Shown here: positions 1-8,559 of the stretch, piece after piece
How the letters are laid out: each line of letters begins with the position of its first letter
Numbering within the stretch: position 1 is the first letter of the stretch
NCBI GenBank assembly: GCA_003252395.1
Contig: QKEL01000012.1
Location: forward strand, 124,001 to 188,000
From: Spirochaetales bacterium
GTDB taxonomy: Bacteria; Spirochaetota; Spirochaetia; Treponematales; Treponemataceae
Direction of reading: 5' to 3'
Length of the DNA: 64,000 nucleotides
Translations under genes and position numbers: made by a program
The notes under the pieces: generated by a model
The model's database searches: none
The model's input: only the letters and a program-made list of their open reading frames with translations
Told to the model about the DNA's origin: nothing

Positions 1-1403
1 TCCCGCTCAAACAGGGCAAGCGTGGGCATGATGAAGAAATACCGATGAAAGTTTTCCATCGCTTCCTCTATCAAGGCGATCTGGAAATCCCGATCCGCGT
101 TTTGGCGGAATAGATAGTCACGGGTCATGGCTTGATGGAAATTCGAGGCGACCTCCGCGGCGAAAATTCCGTAATCGGCGTACGTGGCCCGCTGCGCGGA
201 GCGGGTAAGGGCGCTGTGCATGGAGTGCCCGAGCTCGTGCGTGAGGGTACTGAGCGAGGAAAGGTCGTCGGCGTAGCTCATCATGATATAGGGGGCGGTC
301 GCGCGGCTTCCGTAACTGAAGGCTCCCTGGCTTTTTCCCTTGGTGGGATACGCGTCTACCCAGCGTTCCTCGAGGCAGCCCCTGCGGAGCCGCTCCACGT
401 ACGGCTCGCCGAGGGGAGAGAGGGCTTCGCAGATCCAGTCCACGGCGGTCTCGAAGGGAACCTTCGGGGGATTCTTCGACAGGGGCGCCCAAATATCCCA
501 ATGCGACATTTTCTGTTGGCCCAAGGCCTTCGCGCGGGCCTTCCAGTAGCGGTGCCACAGCGGGCGGTTTTTCTCGAAAACGGCGAGGGTCGTTTCAAAG
601 GTCGCCAGGGGGATATTGTCCGCAGAAAGGGCGGCCTCGAGGCTGGAGCCGTAGCCCCGGGCGCGGGCGAGAAAGCAGTCCTTCTTTACGTCGGTCACGA
701 GGGAGGCCGCGAGGCTGGGGGCGAAGGCGAGGTGCGCGTCGCAGTAGCTTTCCCAGGCGGATTTCCGGAGCGCGCGGTCGGGGCTTCCGAGCAGGGTATC
801 GATGGTGCTCTGCTCCACCGGGACCGCGTTCCCGGCGGAATCGCGTGCGTCGGCGAAGGTAAGGTCGGAGTCTACCAGCATGTCGTGGACCGAGGCGGCG
901 CCCGCGAACACCTCCTGCGCGGCGCCCAGGACGGCCTCTACCTCGGCGGAACGGACGTGGGAGCGCAGGCGAAAGAGGTCGTCGAACCAATGGCCGAACG
1001 CCGCGAGCTCTCCGTTCTCGGCCATCCAGGCGGCGATGGTCGCTTCGCCCAGGGCGAGCAGCTCGGGCTCGAGAAAGGCCACGGCCTCGGCGTAGCGGCC
1101 GGAGAGCGCGCCTGCCCGGCCGGAAAGGCTTTGGGCTTCCTCGTCGCCCGAGTCGCAGGCTCCCCGCATGGTCGCGTAAAACGCGAGGGTTTCCACCCGG
1201 GCCTCGGTCCGCTCGTTCAGGATAAGGAAATCGAGAAGTGCCGCGGGGCCGTCGCCCAGGGTTCCCGCGCGGGCGGCGAGGGACGGAAGGAGGGCGGAGA
1301 CGGCTTCGTATTCCCGTTTCCAGGCGGCGGAATCGGCGAAGACCGCTTCGTCGTTCCATCGGTATTTTTTGTCGACCGTCGAGCGGTCAGGTAGGCTTTG
1401 CAT
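1..1403 (-). CDS. pepF: Oligoendopeptidase F (M3 family), 3' end missing
   Basis: Cytoplasmic zinc metallopeptidase that degrades oligopeptides. The frame is open from ATG 1403 to the left edge (467 codons), so the C-terminus lies outside the window. Translation gives MQSLPDRSTVDKKYRWNDE at the N-terminus, the usual oligoendopeptidase F opening, and the M3 zinc motif HELGH at residues 389-393, the expected position for a protein of about 600 residues. GGAG lies about 10 nt before the ATG. The third zinc ligand (Glu) should follow in the SNFHQ region (about residue 420). Long antisense open frames over this gene are GC-rich shadows without family motifs. The neighbouring Crp-type gene is a separate unit on the same strand. 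Confidence 0.93.
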   Translation of the reverse strand, partial: MQSLPDRSTVDKKYRWNDEAVFADSAAWKREYEAVSALLPSLAARAGTLGDGPAALLDFLILNERTEARVETLAFYATMRGACDSGDEEAQSLSGRAGALSGRYAEAVAFLEPELLALGEATIAAWMAENGELAAFGHWFDDLFRLRSHVRSAEVEAVLGAAQEVFAGAASVHDMLVDSDLTFADARDSAGNAVPVEQSTIDTLLGSPDRALRKSAWESYCDAHLAFAPSLAASLVTDVKKDCFLARARGYGSSLEAALSADNIPLATFETTLAVFEKNRPLWHRYWKARAKALGQQKMSHWDIWAPLSKNPPKVPFETAVDWICEALSPLGEPYVERLRRGCLEERWVDAYPTKGKSQGAFSYGSRATAPYIMMSYADDLSSLSTLTHELGHSMHSALTRSAQRATYADYGIFAAEVASNFHQAMTRDYLFRQNADRDFQIALIEEAMENFHRYFFIMPTLALFER

Positions 1404-1520
1404 AATCGGGTTTCTCCGGCGTAGTGGTTTGGCGCGCCGGAGGGTCCCCGTTATGGGTCGATCCGGCGCTTGTATCGGAAGAACCCAATATACTCCCGCG
1501 GCGCGGGAATAGGCAAACCG

Positions 1521-2201
1521 TCAGTCGTCGCGCAGGGCCTCCTCCAGGGCGGACCAGTCGGGAATTCGAATTTCCGAGCGGCCCGTGGAGAGGATTCCCT
1601 CGGCTTCCAGGCGCGAAAGGTGCCGATTGACCGTTTCGCGGGTCAGGGCGAGGTCCGCGGCGATTTCGGCCTGGGTCGCCGATACGGCGCGGTTCTCGGT
1701 TCCGCCGAGGGTTTTCCGCCGCGACAGGAGCCAGCCGATTACCCGTTCCCGGTTCCCCCCGCCGAGGAGATAGCCGTGCAGGATCAGCGTCTCCCGGGCC
1801 AGGATCGACGGGAGCGCGCGCGCGAACTCAGGCCTTCGCTCGAGCAGGGCCAGATTGTAGGCGGGAATGACGAAGAGCTCGCTTTCGCGGTCGGCCCGGT
1901 AGTCCGCCTGGGCGGCGGCCTTCGCGACGGTTTCGGCGAGGCAGGCCCAGCCGCCCGGGCCGATGGGCGGCAGCGCGACGGGCAGGGCGCCGATGCGGTT
2001 TTTCGAGGGAAGCAGTCGCCCCGACAGCACCAGGGCGCAGCGGTCGACCGGATCGTCCTGCCAGGCGAACGCGCGGCCCGAGCGGAGGCTCTGCGCGGCG
2101 CCGTAGGGGAACACCAGGCGGGCCAGGGCTTCCGGGGAGGATACGGCGTCGGTCCGCGGGAAAAGGGCGGCGAGCCGCGATTCCAGGTCAGCGCCGCTCA
2201 T
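1521..2201 (-). CDS. Crp/Fnr-family transcriptional regulator
   Basis: 226-residue DNA-binding regulator. Residues about 20-130 form a degenerate cyclic-nucleotide-binding-like beta-roll; the phosphate-binding cassette that marks true cAMP receptors is not recognisable, so the ligand is unknown. The C-terminal winged helix reads TQAEIAADLALTRETVNRHL. Its RETVNR keeps the Arg, Glu and Arg that contact TGTGA in E. coli CRP (RETVGR). The start codon overlaps the stop of the upstream FliM-like gene as ATGA, so the two are translationally coupled. A perfect TGTGA-N6-TCACA palindrome stands in front of the pair, pointing to autoregulation. Confidence 0.88.
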   Translation of the reverse strand: MSGADLESRLAALFPRTDAVSSPEALARLVFPYGAAQSLRSGRAFAWQDDPVDRCALVLSGRLLPSKNRIGALPVALPPIGPGGWACLAETVAKAAAQADYRADRESELFVIPAYNLALLERRPEFARALPSILARETLILHGYLLGGGNRERVIGWLLSRRKTLGGTENRAVSATQAEIAADLALTRETVNRHLSRLEAEGILSTGRSEIRIPDWSALEEALRDD

Positions 2202-3475
2202 GAATCGAGGGCCGCGAGAACGGGCTCGAGAACGCGCAGGGGATAGGCGACGGTCAGTTCATGGCCACGGTCGCTGACGACTTCCACCAGGGCGACCATT
2301 TCCCATTCGCCCGAGAAGGGGGCGAAATCGCGCGCCGAATCGCCGGGGGTTTCCCCGCGCGCGATCGCGGCGCCGGGTCGCGGACTCAGCGTGCCGTACC
2401 GCCGCCATTCGTGGCGCAGGGCTTCCAGTACCGCCGACGCGGCTTCCCGCGCGAGGGGGCCGGAGAGCAGGATCGAGCCGCCCACCGGCCGCGAGAGGGA
2501 GTCGCGGGCCCATCCCTCGACCGTTTCGGCGGGATAGCCCGCCGCGAGGGGGGCGGCCGCGAGGAAAAGCCGTTCCGGGCGGCTGGCCTCGTCCAAATAG
2601 GGGCGAACCGAGGCGGTGGCGGGAGCGACGTGGACCGGTTCTCCCGGGGCGAGGGATTCGAGGTACTCCGTGAAATTGAGCTGGTCCGCGCACCTGACGC
2701 GCAAGCCCGCGGGCAGGGCGCCGGTTATCAGGGCGAGGGAGCGGAGGGCGTTCTCGTGCAGGGCCGCGAGGGAATCGATCTGCCGCCGGGTAAAGCAGTC
2801 CGGTTTCGAAAAATCGTAGCGCTTGACGGAGGCGGCTTCCCCGGCGGGAATAATGCGGCCGGTGGAAGCGAAGGGCGCGTCGGCGAAGAACGCGGGCGGA
2901 AAGCCGGGGGCGAGGGAGTCGATTTCCAGGGCCATATACTCGCCGGAAACGGCGACGGTTCCCCGGGCGGCCTCCATGCCGGCGACGGAAAGGGTGGCCT
3001 TGGCCCTCCAGGCGGCGCCCTCACGGTCGGAGAGCTCGCCCTCGGAGGGTTCCCGCTCGGCGACGATGCCGAGCTCGACGAGGCTCATGCGGCCCAGGCC
3101 GCGGAGCGCCTCGAGCGGAACCCGCGCGCCGCCGAAGCTAACGGTTACGGGAAGCAGGGCCGTCAGCTCGGCGCCCCGAACGGGCTCTATTTCCGCGGGG
3201 AGCGCCGGCGCGAAGGCGGTGATCCGGGCGGTAAGGCGGGCGGCGGGCCGGCTCGCGGCGCGTGGGCCAGGAGCGGGCTCGGGCGGCAGCTCCGCCAAGA
3301 GCGTATCGGCCTCGGCGATTCTCGCGCCGTTCAGCCGAAGCTCAAAGCCCGTACCGGCCACGCGGTCGGTCACGACGACCGAGCCGGGCGCGAGGCGCGC
3401 CAATTCGAAACGGGAAAGCCAGGCGGTCCCGGCCACCAGGGCCAGTTCGCAGGAATTATCGCTAAATGGTTTCAT
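2198..3475 (-). CDS. FliM/SpoA-related protein with permuted domain order
   Basis: 425 residues from ATG 3475, preceded by AAGGAG at 6 nt; an upstream in-frame ATG at 3493 lacks a ribosome site. Residues about 9-55 (RLAPGSVVVTDRVAG, FELRLNGARIAEAD) read as a SpoA/FliN domain. A second SpoA-like stretch follows at about 100-190 (LPVTVSFGGARVPLEALRGL). The rest, from about residue 215 (RYDFSKPDCFTRRQIDSLAAL), resembles the FliM core (YDF-x-x-PD-x-F opening, ending near VAYPLRVLEPVLAAL). Ordinary FliM has the core first and one C-terminal SpoA domain, so the order here is reversed. It could be an accessory motor-switch or C-ring component; function is inferred from domains only. Coupled to the Crp-type gene. 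Confidence 0.72.
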   Translation of the reverse strand: MKPFSDNSCELALVAGTAWLSRFELARLAPGSVVVTDRVAGTGFELRLNGARIAEADTLLAELPPEPAPGPRAASRPAARLTARITAFAPALPAEIEPVRGAELTALLPVTVSFGGARVPLEALRGLGRMSLVELGIVAEREPSEGELSDREGAAWRAKATLSVAGMEAARGTVAVSGEYMALEIDSLAPGFPPAFFADAPFASTGRIIPAGEAASVKRYDFSKPDCFTRRQIDSLAALHENALRSLALITGALPAGLRVRCADQLNFTEYLESLAPGEPVHVAPATASVRPYLDEASRPERLFLAAAPLAAGYPAETVEGWARDSLSRPVGGSILLSGPLAREAASAVLEALRHEWRRYGTLSPRPGAAIARGETPGDSARDFAPFSGEWEMVALVEVVSDRGHELTVAYPLRVLEPVLAALDS

Positions 3476-3533
3476 GGGTTTCTCCTTAACCATACGATAC
3501 CGCCAAACGTTTCCCGACCGGGTGAAACGCGTA

Positions 3534-3549
3534 TGTGAGGGGCGTCACA
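3534..3549. promoter_or_regulatory. Perfect CRP-type operator, TGTGA-N6-TCACA
   Basis: TGTGAGGGGCGTCACA lies 59 nt before the FliM-like start, in the short gap after plsC. It matches the CRP consensus palindrome exactly. The only Crp-family gene in the window is the second gene of the operon it precedes, and that protein keeps the CRP base-contacting residues. Confidence 0.75.
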
Positions 3550-3569
3550 CGGCGCGCCGCCCTTTCCGC

Positions 3570-4298
3570 TTAGCCCCGCATGTCGGCGGGAAGCGCCGAG
3601 AGCACGATGTCGCGGACGCGGTCGTGAAGGCCGGCTACCTCTTCCTTCGTGAGGTTGGCGGTGGGCACGGGGGGGTGCACCGTCACGACGACATGGCCTT
3701 TGGCCATGCGGCCCGTGGCCTCGAAGAGTTTCCAGGAACCGTCGATGGTGACGGGAACGATGGGAACGCCCGCCTTGACCGGGAGCTTGAAGCTGCCGGC
3801 CTTGAATTCGCCGACGGGCTTGCCGCGGCTGCGGGTTCCCTCGGGAAAGATAACGAGGGAGTAGCCCTTCTTAGCCGATTCCACGGCCTCCGCCATGGCT
3901 TTCACGGATTGTCGGGGACTCTTGCGGTCGATAAAGGTGCATTGCATGAGGCGCATCCATTGGTTTAAAAGGGGAACCTTGAGGATCTCGATCTTCGAGA
4001 TAAAGGCCTTTTGCTTGGCCAGGTAGCCGAGCAGGATGGGAATGTCGAAGTTGCCCTGATGGTTGCCGATGAAGACCACGGCGGTGTCCTCGGGAACGTT
4101 TTCCTCGCCGCGCACTTCCACGGTGCCCCCGGCAAGGCCGACGACGTACCGGGCCCAGTCATGGACCCCCTTGTTTACCCATTCGTCCCGCTCGGCGATC
4201 TTTCCCTCGCGCTCCAGCTTCTTAACCGCGCGCAATTGGGGCATAGACAGCACCAAATACCAAAAAAAGCGGACGATTGCCCAAAATGTCTTTAGCAT
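3570..4298 (-). CDS. plsC: 1-acyl-sn-glycerol-3-phosphate acyltransferase
   Basis: Membrane-associated acyltransferase making phosphatidic acid from lysophosphatidic acid. 242 residues from ATG 4298, chosen because AAGGAAG precedes it at 4-5 nt; the in-frame ATG at 4325 has no ribosome site. The N-terminal hydrophobic segment (residues 4-18) is followed by the catalytic HX4D motif as HQGNFD (His80, Asp85) and the glycerophosphate-binding motif FPEGTRS. Length is typical of PlsC. It stands alone between the FliM-like operon and a divergently transcribed ABC exporter. Confidence 0.93.
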   Translation of the reverse strand: MLKTFWAIVRFFWYLVLSMPQLRAVKKLEREGKIAERDEWVNKGVHDWARYVVGLAGGTVEVRGEENVPEDTAVVFIGNHQGNFDIPILLGYLAKQKAFISKIEILKVPLLNQWMRLMQCTFIDRKSPRQSVKAMAEAVESAKKGYSLVIFPEGTRSRGKPVGEFKAGSFKLPVKAGVPIVPVTIDGSWKLFEATGRMAKGHVVVTVHPPVPTANLTKEEVAGLHDRVRDIVLSALPADMRG

Positions 4299-4460
4299 GA
4301 TTCTTCCTTCCCTCCTATCATACACCGAAACCGGCGTCCGGCGGTAGCGGGAGCGGGTAAAAATCCGACAGGAGCGCGGCCTTCTCAGGCGCTACCGATA
4401 CGGGCCCGGCTATTGAGGGTCCGCCCTCGAATGCCCGGCCCGCGGGAATTTCCTTTTCCC

Positions 4461-4489
4461 TTGCCCGGCGCCGGGGAAAAACCTATCTT
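4461..4489 (+). promoter_or_regulatory. Sigma-70-type promoter of the ABC exporter, leaderless
   Basis: TTGCCC (4461-4466), 17 nt, TATCTT (4484-4489). The -10 ends 6 nt before ATG 4496, so transcription should begin at or next to the start codon. No Shine-Dalgarno sequence could fit. Confidence 0.6.
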
Positions 4490-4495
4490 TGTAGT

Positions 4496-5392
4496 ATGAA
4501 TAATCCGCCGATCATGGAAGTCCATGAACTGTATAAATCCTACGGCAAGGTAGAGGCCGTTCGGGGCGTTTCCTTCGCCATCGAGGAAGGAAGCTGTTTC
4601 GGCCTTTTGGGGCCGAACGGCGCGGGAAAGACGACAACCATCGAAATGATGGAGGGAATTCTCGAGCCCACCTCGGGCAGCGTTCTCTTCCGGGGCGAAC
4701 CGGTGGGGCGCAAATTCCGCGAGAAGGTCGGCATCCAGTTCCAAAACACGGCCCTGCCCGAGTTCATTACCGTGCGGGAAACCCTGGAGCTCTTTCGCTC
4801 CTTCTATCCCGCGCCCCGTTCCATGGACGAGGTGATCGAGCTTTGTTCCCTTTCGGACATTCTCGACCGCGACAACCAAAAGCTTTCCGGCGGCCAGCGG
4901 CAGCGGATGCTCTTGGGAATCGCCCTCCTGCCCCGGCCCGAAATGCTGTTTTTGGACGAGCCGACCACGGGCTTGGACCCGCAGTCCCGCAGGAATTTCT
5001 GGGACCTGATCGAGGGCGTGAAAAAAGAGGGCACCTCGATCCTCCTGACCACGCACTACATGGACGAGGCCGAGGCGCTGTGCGACCGGATCGCCATCGT
5101 GGACCGGGGGCGCATACTGGAAAGCGACACGCCTTCAAGGCTCTTGGACAAGCATTTCACCGGGCAAATCGTGCGCCTGCCGAAGCAGGAAGGCGACGCG
5201 GACGCCGCCAAGGCCCTGGCCGAGCTGGGGGCCGAAAGCTCCGGCGACAGCTGGGACATTTGCAGCGAGGCCCTCGACGACACCATGCGGCGGCTGCTCG
5301 GCGCGAAGCTCAACCTGGACGGCCTTTCGATACACCGGCCCGACCTGGAAGACCTGTTCATCAAGCTGACCGGCACGTCGCTACGGACCTGA
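4496..5392 (+). CDS. ABC-2 type transporter, ATP-binding protein
   Basis: 298-residue ATPase of an ABC exporter, cytoplasmic face. Walker A GPNGAGKTT (about residues 40-48), signature LSGGQRQR, Walker B FLDEPTTGLDP and the switch histidine in LLTTHYMDEAEALCDR are intact. The C-terminal about 80 residues after the nucleotide-binding domain are typical of the drug/NodI-like exporter subgroup. The permease follows 19 nt downstream, so the two make one exporter. The substrate cannot be told from sequence. Confidence 0.95.
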   Translation: MNNPPIMEVHELYKSYGKVEAVRGVSFAIEEGSCFGLLGPNGAGKTTTIEMMEGILEPTSGSVLFRGEPVGRKFREKVGIQFQNTALPEFITVRETLELFRSFYPAPRSMDEVIELCSLSDILDRDNQKLSGGQRQRMLLGIALLPRPEMLFLDEPTTGLDPQSRRNFWDLIEGVKKEGTSILLTTHYMDEAEALCDRIAIVDRGRILESDTPSRLLDKHFTGQIVRLPKQEGDADAAKALAELGAESSGDSWDICSEALDDTMRRLLGAKLNLDGLSIHRPDLEDLFIKLTGTSLRT

Positions 5393-5411
5393 GGAAAAAA
5401 GGAAACCTACG

Positions 5412-6497
5412 ATGAAGAAATTTTTGGCGGTGCTCAAGGCCCGCACGATGGAATACGTGAGGGACCGGGGAACCTTCCTGTGGAACCTCTTTTTCCCGAT
5501 CCTGATGGTGGCCGGCTTCGCCTTCGCCTTCGGCACCGGCGAAAGCAAGACCCTTTTCAAGGTGGCCCTGATCGGCGAGGGCGGCGCGGACGCGCTGAAA
5601 ACGGCGATCGCCGACCGCTCATTCGAAACGGGCTCCGCGGCCATGGACGGCTTCCTGGCCATACCCCAACTGGAACTGATCGCGTACGGCGGCGCGGACC
5701 GCGACGCGGCCCTGGATAAGCTGAGAAAGCACCAATTCGACATGGCGGTGGACTTCGCGGGCGGCGCCTGGTATATCAACGACCAGGCCGCGGGAGGCCC
5801 GCTTTTGAGAAAGCTACTCACCGGGTCCGAGGATCCCGGAACGGACGGGGCCATGCCCTCCGTTCCCGGCTTCACGGAAAAGCGCGTTTCGGGTAAGGCG
5901 ATCCGCTACGTGGATTACCTCGTTCCCGGCGTTATCGGCATGAACATGATGTTCTCGTGCCTCTTCGGCGTGGGCTTCGTTTTGGTGCGGTACCGGAAAA
6001 ACGGGGTACTCAAGCGGCTCAAGGCGACGCCGGTCGGCGCGCTCAATTTCCTCACCGCCCAGGCGGTTTCCCGCATGATTATCGTGGTGCTCACCTCGGT
6101 CTTCGTGTTCGCCGCCACCAATTTCTTCCTCCACTTCCGGATGGAGGGAAACTACCTTACCCTCCTCCTCGTTTTAACGCTCGGCATTTTCGCCATGATC
6201 TCGCTCGGGCTCGTGTTCGCCTCGCGCCTCGCCAGCGAGGAACTCGCCTCGGGACTGATGAACCTGGTGACCTTCCCGATGATGGTCTTTTCCGGGGTGT
6301 TCTTCTCGATCGAGGGAAGCCCGGCCATACTGAGGGCGATCGCGAAGGTATTCCCGCTTACCCACTTTCTGGACGCCGCCCGGGCCATCATGCTGGACGG
6401 CGCGGGACTCGCCGCGGTATGGCCGCAAATGGCGGTTTTATCCGGCATGACCGTGCTCTTCCTCGCCGTTTCGGCGAGCCTTTTCAAGTGGGAGTGA
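5412..6497 (+). CDS. ABC-2 type transporter permease
   Basis: 361-residue membrane partner of the preceding ATPase. One N-terminal membrane helix (about residues 25-45), a large extracytoplasmic region (about 50-175), then five hydrophobic segments ending at the C-terminus, as in ABC-2 permeases. The stretch YRKNGVLKRLKATPVGALNF is the family's characteristic coupling region, and PMMVFSGVFFSIEGSP is the usual penultimate-helix motif. AAGGAAA precedes the ATG. It converges with the PTS regulator, only 7 nt away. Confidence 0.93.
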   Translation: MKKFLAVLKARTMEYVRDRGTFLWNLFFPILMVAGFAFAFGTGESKTLFKVALIGEGGADALKTAIADRSFETGSAAMDGFLAIPQLELIAYGGADRDAALDKLRKHQFDMAVDFAGGAWYINDQAAGGPLLRKLLTGSEDPGTDGAMPSVPGFTEKRVSGKAIRYVDYLVPGVIGMNMMFSCLFGVGFVLVRYRKNGVLKRLKATPVGALNFLTAQAVSRMIIVVLTSVFVFAATNFFLHFRMEGNYLTLLLVLTLGIFAMISLGLVFASRLASEELASGLMNLVTFPMMVFSGVFFSIEGSPAILRAIAKVFPLTHFLDAARAIMLDGAGLAAVWPQMAVLSGMTVLFLAVSASLFKWE

Positions 6498-6504
6498 GCG
6501 CTCC

Positions 6505-8559
6505 TTAGAGGCCCGTGGCGAGGACGGAAAAGAGCTGACGCCTGATCGCCGAGGCCTCGCCCCGGACGATGGCGCGGGTAAATTCGACCGATTCGATGAG
6601 CGCCACGGAAACCCGCGAGAGGGCCCGTACCGTTTCGTCGGGGGCGCGTTCCGGCGCGATCAGGAAACAGGACGGGCCGACGACCCCGACCCGCGGTTCA
6701 GAGACGGCGCGGGACCGGCAGTGGTAGAGCCTAATTCCCGATTCTTCCAAAACCACGGCGCCGAGGCGTTCCCTGCGGTCCAGGTCCGCCTGAAGGACCG
6801 CGGCCGAGGCCGTATTCGCGCCGCAGGCGATCCGGGCGATGAGGGCGGTCCGCCCCGATTCCGGCCCCGCTTCCGAAGCGGGAACGAACGAGAAATTCCC
6901 CATAATCTGCAGCGCCGCGTCGATGGCGCGGTCCGGCCCGGCGTTCTCGGCGGCCGCTCCGCCCGTGGCCCCCTCTCCTTCCCTCGCGCCTTCGGCGTCG
7001 ATCTCCCGAATTCCTTCCGCCTTTCCCAGTTTCGCCAGCACGTCGGCCATTTCCGCCCGAAAGGAGGCGGGGTCGAAGGGCGTGGACAGCACGTATTCGG
7101 GGGCGGCGGAAAGCCCGGACGGGAAGGTGGTGACCACGAGGTCCACGGCGTTGGCGAGGATCCAGGGGTCGGTGGCCCGGTCGCAGGAGAGGGCGGAAAC
7201 CACCGTGACCTCGGGAAAGTGGGCGCGCAGGAGGGCGGCGATGAATTGGGCGAGGAAGATGCCCTCGAAGCAGGTGACGAGCACGCGGAAACGGCGACGG
7301 GAGCCGGCGAGGGTTTCTTCGGCGGCGCGCACGGTCATGGCGACGGAGACGAGCTCCTCGGCGCGCACGGTTATGCCGTAGAGGGCGGCGAGGATGGGCG
7401 CGAGAATGCCGTGGAGCGTTTCGGCCAATTCCCCGGAGCCGTTTTGCGCGCCGACGGGGACGTTTCGGGGAACCTGGAGGATCTTTTTGTACACCAGGCC
7501 CGACAGGCCCACCCGGAGGGTATGGAAGAGCCGGCTATCGAAGGAATAGAGGGGCGATTTTTCCCGCTCCAGGCCCGCCAGGAGGGCGGAAACGGCGCGG
7601 TCGATATCGGGATGGCACCGGTTCGATTCCCTGATTTCCCCCGGTTCGAGGGCCGAAAGGAAGAGGGCGAGGGCCCTGATTTCCGTTTCATCGGCGGACG
7701 CGCCGGACGCGTCGGCCGCGCAGGCCGCGCCTGACGCGCAGGCGAGCCAGAGCCGTCGGGCGACCGATTCGGGGACCGACGGGGGCAGGTTCGGCAGGAG
7801 GAGGCCGGCTCCCGCGGGGCCGAGGGCGGCGCGCCGGGTCGCGATGGCGAGATAGAGAAAAAGGAGGGCGAGGTCGTTCCAGGAAAAGCGGTACCCGAGG
7901 CGCGATTCGGCGCCGGTTATCGCCTCGAGAAGGCTTTCCCGGTCCGCCTCGAAGCCCAATGTCGCCAGGAGCCGGGCGGGACGGCCGTCGGCCGCGTCGA
8001 ACAGTATATGCTGGATCAGCTCCTGAGGGTGCGTCAATTCCGCCGCGCCATGCAGGGCCGCCATGCGGACGGCCCATTCGCTTCCGGCGAGGGTCACGCC
8101 GATTCCGCGCTGACGGTCCAGGGTCGCCGAGAGGCCGCGGTCCGCCAGATAGCCGTCGAGCTCCTTCAGGTCGCCCGAGACGCACGAGTCGCTGACGAAA
8201 AAGAGCGTCGCGAGCTCGTTGAGCTTGACCACGCGGTCGGCGTGCCCGAGGTACACGAGCGTGGCGAACTGGCGGTGTCGGCTTCCGAGCCCGGCGAGCC
8301 GCGGCGGCCCGCCCGGGCGCGGCGCGGCGGCGAGCCATTCCCGTTCGATTTCCGGCGAGGGGGTTCCCAAGAGGCGGATGCCCACGCTCCGGCGCTTCTC
8401 GATGACCAGCCCGTAATCGCGGAGGAGGAATTCCAGCTCCTGGATATCGCGGAACACGGTCCGCACCCCCGCGCCGATTTCGCCGGCGAGCTCGGGCACG
8501 GGCACGAATTCGCGCCGTTCGAGGAGCAGGTCGAGAATGCGGCGGAGACGGGGTTTCAT
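6505..8559 (-). CDS. PRD-domain transcriptional regulator of the PTS operon (MtlR/LicR type)
   Basis: 684-residue PTS-controlled regulator. N-terminal winged helix (residues 1-60, TVFRDIQELEFLLRDYGLVI), middle PTS-regulation domains with histidines available for phosphorylation, an EIIB-like domain (RVLVTCFEGIFLAQFIAALL) and a C-terminal EIIA-like domain with LYHCRSRAV where the phospho-histidine sits. A DNA-binding helix rather than an RNA-binding domain argues for activation, not antitermination. It is the last gene of the operon, overlapping ptsI as ATGA. Phosphorylation by this operon's EI, HPr and EIIs would tell it whether the hexitol is being imported. Confidence 0.88.
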   Translation of the reverse strand: MKPRLRRILDLLLERREFVPVPELAGEIGAGVRTVFRDIQELEFLLRDYGLVIEKRRSVGIRLLGTPSPEIEREWLAAAPRPGGPPRLAGLGSRHRQFATLVYLGHADRVVKLNELATLFFVSDSCVSGDLKELDGYLADRGLSATLDRQRGIGVTLAGSEWAVRMAALHGAAELTHPQELIQHILFDAADGRPARLLATLGFEADRESLLEAITGAESRLGYRFSWNDLALLFLYLAIATRRAALGPAGAGLLLPNLPPSVPESVARRLWLACASGAACAADASGASADETEIRALALFLSALEPGEIRESNRCHPDIDRAVSALLAGLEREKSPLYSFDSRLFHTLRVGLSGLVYKKILQVPRNVPVGAQNGSGELAETLHGILAPILAALYGITVRAEELVSVAMTVRAAEETLAGSRRRFRVLVTCFEGIFLAQFIAALLRAHFPEVTVVSALSCDRATDPWILANAVDLVVTTFPSGLSAAPEYVLSTPFDPASFRAEMADVLAKLGKAEGIREIDAEGAREGEGATGGAAAENAGPDRAIDAALQIMGNFSFVPASEAGPESGRTALIARIACGANTASAAVLQADLDRRERLGAVVLEESGIRLYHCRSRAVSEPRVGVVGPSCFLIAPERAPDETVRALSRVSVALIESVEFTRAIVRGEASAIRRQLFSVLATGL

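Noticed and set aside
132-1394. Long open frame antisense to pepF
   Set aside because: The opposite strand encodes a complete M3 peptidase with HELGH; this frame is Gly/Arg-rich without family motifs, an effect of high GC.
2261-3538. 425-codon plus-strand frame opposite the FliM-like gene
   Set aside because: Low-complexity Gly/Arg/Glu composition and no ribosome site. The minus strand has SpoA/FliM motifs, a good Shine-Dalgarno and ATGA coupling.
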